A DNA stretch of 6,882 nucleotides from Amphritea sp. (GTDB lineage Bacteria; Pseudomonadota; Gammaproteobacteria; Pseudomonadales; Balneatricaceae), in the NCBI GenBank assembly GCA_018067325.1, contig JAGPUU010000235.1:1-6882 (forward strand). Reading direction: 5' to 3'. Both the position numbers and the translations under genes were made by a program. Of this stretch, positions 5,565-6,882 are shown one piece after another. Under the pieces are notes generated by a model. The model was not told the origin of the DNA, did not search any database, and worked only from the letters and a program-made list of their open reading frames with translations. Positions within the stretch are counted from its first letter, which is position 1, and each line of letters opens with the position of its first letter.

Positions 5565-6326
5565 TCAGGGTTTGATACCTGTATGCAGAGCGACGACGCC
5601 GCCAGTCATATTCTGGTATTTACACTGAACCAGGCCGGCTTCTTCCATCATCCCTTTAAGGGTTTCCTGATCTGGATGCATACGGATCGATTCAGCCAGA
5701 TAGCGATAACTTTCTTCATCACCGGCGATCAGCTTGCCGATTTTGGGCAGCAGGTTGAACGAGTAGATATCGTAGGCTTTGGTGAGTAACGGGTTTTTAG
5801 TTTTGGAAAACTCCAGCACCATCACTTTTCCGCCGGGTTTAAGTACCCGGGCCATCGATGCCAGCGCTTTGTCTTTATGGGTAACATTACGCAGGCCGAA
5901 GGCGATAGTGATGCAGTCGAAGGTGTTATCGGGGAAGGGGAGAGCTTCGGCATTAGCCTGAACGAACTCGACGTTACCGGTAATCCCTTTATCCATCAGT
6001 TTATCCCGACCCACATTGAGCATGGAATCGTTGATATCCGCTAATACTACTTTGCCTTCAGGGCCAACCAGGCGCGAGAACCGCATCGTCAGATCGCCGG
6101 TACCGCCAGCAATATCCAACACTTTATGACCCCGGCGGACACCGCTTTGTTCAATGGTTATGCGCTTCCAGATCCGGTGGACTCCCCCCGACATCAGGTC
6201 GTTCATTACATCGTACTTACTGGCGACAGAGTGGAAAACATCGGCCACTTTGTCCTGCTTTTCATCGACTTTAACCTGTTCAAAGCCGAAGTGGGTCTGG
6301 TCCTGAGATTCTTTCTGGTCAGTCAT
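5565..6326 (-). CDS. ubiE: Ubiquinone/menaquinone C-methyltransferase UbiE
   Basis: Class I SAM-dependent methyltransferase of 253 residues (E. coli UbiE is 251). It methylates the ring carbon of 2-polyprenyl-6-methoxy-1,4-benzoquinol in ubiquinone synthesis, and of demethylmenaquinol where menaquinone is made. Visible: first family signature [16 protein letters not shown] (38-53), SAM motif [12 protein letters not shown] (69-79), ADIND (97-101) for the ribose, [13 protein letters not shown], second signature RVLKPGG (160-166), and the C-terminal [19 protein letters not shown]. Similarity to E. coli UbiE is very high throughout. I chose the ATG at 6326 rather than the upstream in-frame one at 6383 because the family begins with a short polar tail before THFGF and the extra 19 residues overlap the predicted promoter. 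The ribosome site is weak (AGG six bases away). First gene of ubiE-ubiJ. Confidence 0.97.
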   Translation of the reverse strand: MTDQKESQDQTHFGFEQVKVDEKQDKVADVFHSVASKYDVMNDLMSGGVHRIWKRITIEQSGVRRGHKVLDIAGGTGDLTMRFSRLVGPEGKVVLADINDSMLNVGRDKLMDKGITGNVEFVQANAEALPFPDNTFDCITIAFGLRNVTHKDKALASMARVLKPGGKVMVLEFSKTKNPLLTKAYDIYSFNLLPKIGKLIAGDEESYRYLAESIRMHPDQETLKGMMEEAGLVQCKYQNMTGGVVALHTGIKP

Positions 6327-6355
6327 GGGAAACCTGTAATCTGCATAATTCGCGA

Positions 6356-6378
6356 TGCCGCATTCTACCTTTGCGGCA
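6356..6378. promoter_or_regulatory. Perfect dyad TGCCGCA-N9-TGCGGCA overlapping the ubiE -10 box (possible operator)
   Basis: Two perfectly complementary 7-bp arms (6356-6362 and 6372-6378) flank nine bases that include most of the predicted -10 hexamer of ubiE. A dimeric repressor bound here would block polymerase. If transcription started further upstream it would instead form a GC-rich hairpin in the leader. The dyad is plain in the sequence; the operator role is inference and no regulator is identified. Confidence 0.45.
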
Positions 6379-6390
6379 AGCAATTGTCTT
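6362..6390 (-). promoter_or_regulatory. Predicted sigma70 promoter of ubiE-ubiJ
   Basis: On the minus strand AAGACA (6390-6385, four of six to TTGACA) is separated by 17 bases from TAGAAT (6367-6362, five of six to TATAAT). Start of transcription would be near 6354, leaving a leader of about 28 bases before the ubiE ATG. The 147-base gap after the DUF971 gene makes an independent promoter for ubiE reasonable. Confidence 0.5.
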
Positions 6391-6433
6391 TATTCTTCCA
6401 AGATACACTGATCTGGCTTTATAAATGGTTTTT

Positions 6434-6447
6434 GACAGTAAGCTGTC
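6434..6447. repeat. Short inverted repeat GACAG-N4-CTGTC after the DUF971 gene
   Basis: A perfect 5-bp stem with a 4-base loop lies 26 bases beyond the DUF971 stop. In the direction of that gene it is followed by A-rich, not T-rich, sequence, so it does not look like an intrinsic terminator. It may be chance or part of an upstream element for ubiE. Confidence 0.3.
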
Positions 6448-6473
6448 GAGTCCTCTAATAGGTAGCGGCTGCC

Positions 6474-6851
6474 CTAGCCTTTGGCGATCATATTGCCGTG
6501 CCGTGTTTCACCTGCAGTGGCTAGCGCTTCAAGGTACTTGTCCCAGTATGTCGTCTGTTTATGGCAGAGATCATAAAGGTAGTCCCAGGTATACAGCCCG
6601 CTATCATGGCCATCATCAAAGATGATCTTCAGGGCGTAGTTACCAGCGGGCTCCAGGCCCTTGATACCGACCAGTTGCTTACCGGTTTGCAGTACGCCCT
6701 GGCCAATACCGTGGCCGCGAACCTCTGCTGAGGGTGAATGTACCCGAAGGTATTCAGCGCTGAGTTCGAAGCTTTCCTGAGCACTGTATATTAGCTCCAG
6801 TGTTCTGGATTTCGTATGCAGTTTGATATCTTGCGGCAGTGTTGCAGCCAT
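6474..6851 (-). CDS. DUF971 (gamma-butyrobetaine hydroxylase-like N-terminal domain) protein
   Basis: Small cytosolic protein of 125 residues, the usual size for stand-alone DUF971 proteins. It shows the family pattern: an opening strand pair (PQDIKLHTKSRTLELIYSAQESFELSAEYLRVHSPSAEVRG), then VGIKGLEPAGNYALKIIFDDGHDSGLYTWDYLYDLC with the highly conserved F-D-D-G-H-x-S-G-x-Y-x-W core at about residues 77-88. The same domain is found at the N-terminus of gamma-butyrobetaine hydroxylase and in the plant iron-sulfur carrier HCF101; the role of the single-domain form is not established. In Pseudomonas a homologue sits between hslVU and the pha-ubiE region, so hslU may lie just to the right. The ATG at 6851 has GGAG six bases upstream. 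It precedes ubiE on the same strand, but by 147 bases. Confidence 0.88.
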   Translation of the reverse strand: MAATLPQDIKLHTKSRTLELIYSAQESFELSAEYLRVHSPSAEVRGHGIGQGVLQTGKQLVGIKGLEPAGNYALKIIFDDGHDSGLYTWDYLYDLCHKQTTYWDKYLEALATAGETRHGNMIAKG

Positions 6852-6857
6852 AACAGA

Positions 6858-6871
6858 CTCCGGTGACGGAG
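6858..6871 (-). promoter_or_regulatory. Hairpin enclosing the ribosome-binding site of the DUF971 gene
   Basis: On the minus strand CTCCG-TCAC-CGGAG forms a perfect GC-rich 5-bp stem with a 4-base loop, and the right arm is the Shine-Dalgarno sequence itself, six bases before the ATG. If formed in the mRNA it would hinder ribosome binding. It could be a translational control or a chance pairing near the window edge. Confidence 0.35.
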
Positions 6872-6882
6872 CGCAGCGGCTC

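Noticed and set aside
6327..6383. N-terminal extension of UbiE from 6383
   Set aside because: The extra 19 residues are unlike the family and would overlap the predicted -10 box and dyad; the ATG at 6326 matches E. coli UbiE length.
6126..6458. 110-codon plus-strand open frame
   Set aside because: Antisense to the start of ubiE, whose identity is certain; it is a shadow of that gene and its leader.
6852..6882. 3' end of an upstream gene such as hslU at the right edge
   Set aside because: No stop codon or recognisable C-terminal sequence appears in any minus-strand frame in these 31 bases.

Overview
This window looks like ordinary chromosome of a marine-type gammaproteobacterium, plausibly in the Oceanospirillales / Marinobacterium-Amphritea-Neptunomonas range. 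That placement is inferred from how the proteins resemble their E. coli and Pseudomonas counterparts and from gene order; it was not computed. There are nine protein genes. One, serA, is cut by the left edge. I see no tRNA, rRNA, CRISPR array, insertion sequence or phage gene.

Layout from left to right. Bases 1-892 (minus) hold the first 297 codons of serA, the entry enzyme of serine biosynthesis, preceded by an intergenic stretch (893-1111) with several inverted repeats. Bases 1112-1393 (minus) are ppnP, a small cupin nucleoside phosphorylase, with a sigma70-like promoter reaching into the end of the next gene. Bases 1446-2333 (minus) encode a LysR-family regulator divergent from a three-gene plus-strand cluster at 2472-4804: a YnfM-type major facilitator exporter, a YcgM/FAHD1-type fumarylacetoacetase-fold enzyme, and HemJ, the membrane protoporphyrinogen IX oxidase of heme synthesis. 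The cluster has gaps of only 31 and 22 nt and is probably an operon.

The right third is a minus-strand block reading inward: a DUF971 (GBBH-like N-terminal) protein at 6474-6851, then ubiE (5565-6326) and ubiJ (4914-5519), both for ubiquinone synthesis. ubiB, which usually follows ubiJ, is absent from that position: ubiJ ends tail-to-tail against hemJ. Its stop codon lies in the first of four tandem 14-bp units.

How the genes work together: ubiE and ubiJ make respiratory quinone. HemJ feeds heme synthesis, and HemJ-type enzymes are thought to pass electrons to the respiratory chain, so the two converging units both serve respiration. The LysR protein is the natural candidate regulator of the exporter cluster. 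I see no clearly new multi-gene system. The points most worth a second look are the broken ubiE-ubiJ-ubiB order with its repeat junction, the exporter-YcgM-HemJ operon, the perfect 14-bp inverted repeat between serA and ppnP, and an operator-like dyad on the ubiE -10 box.
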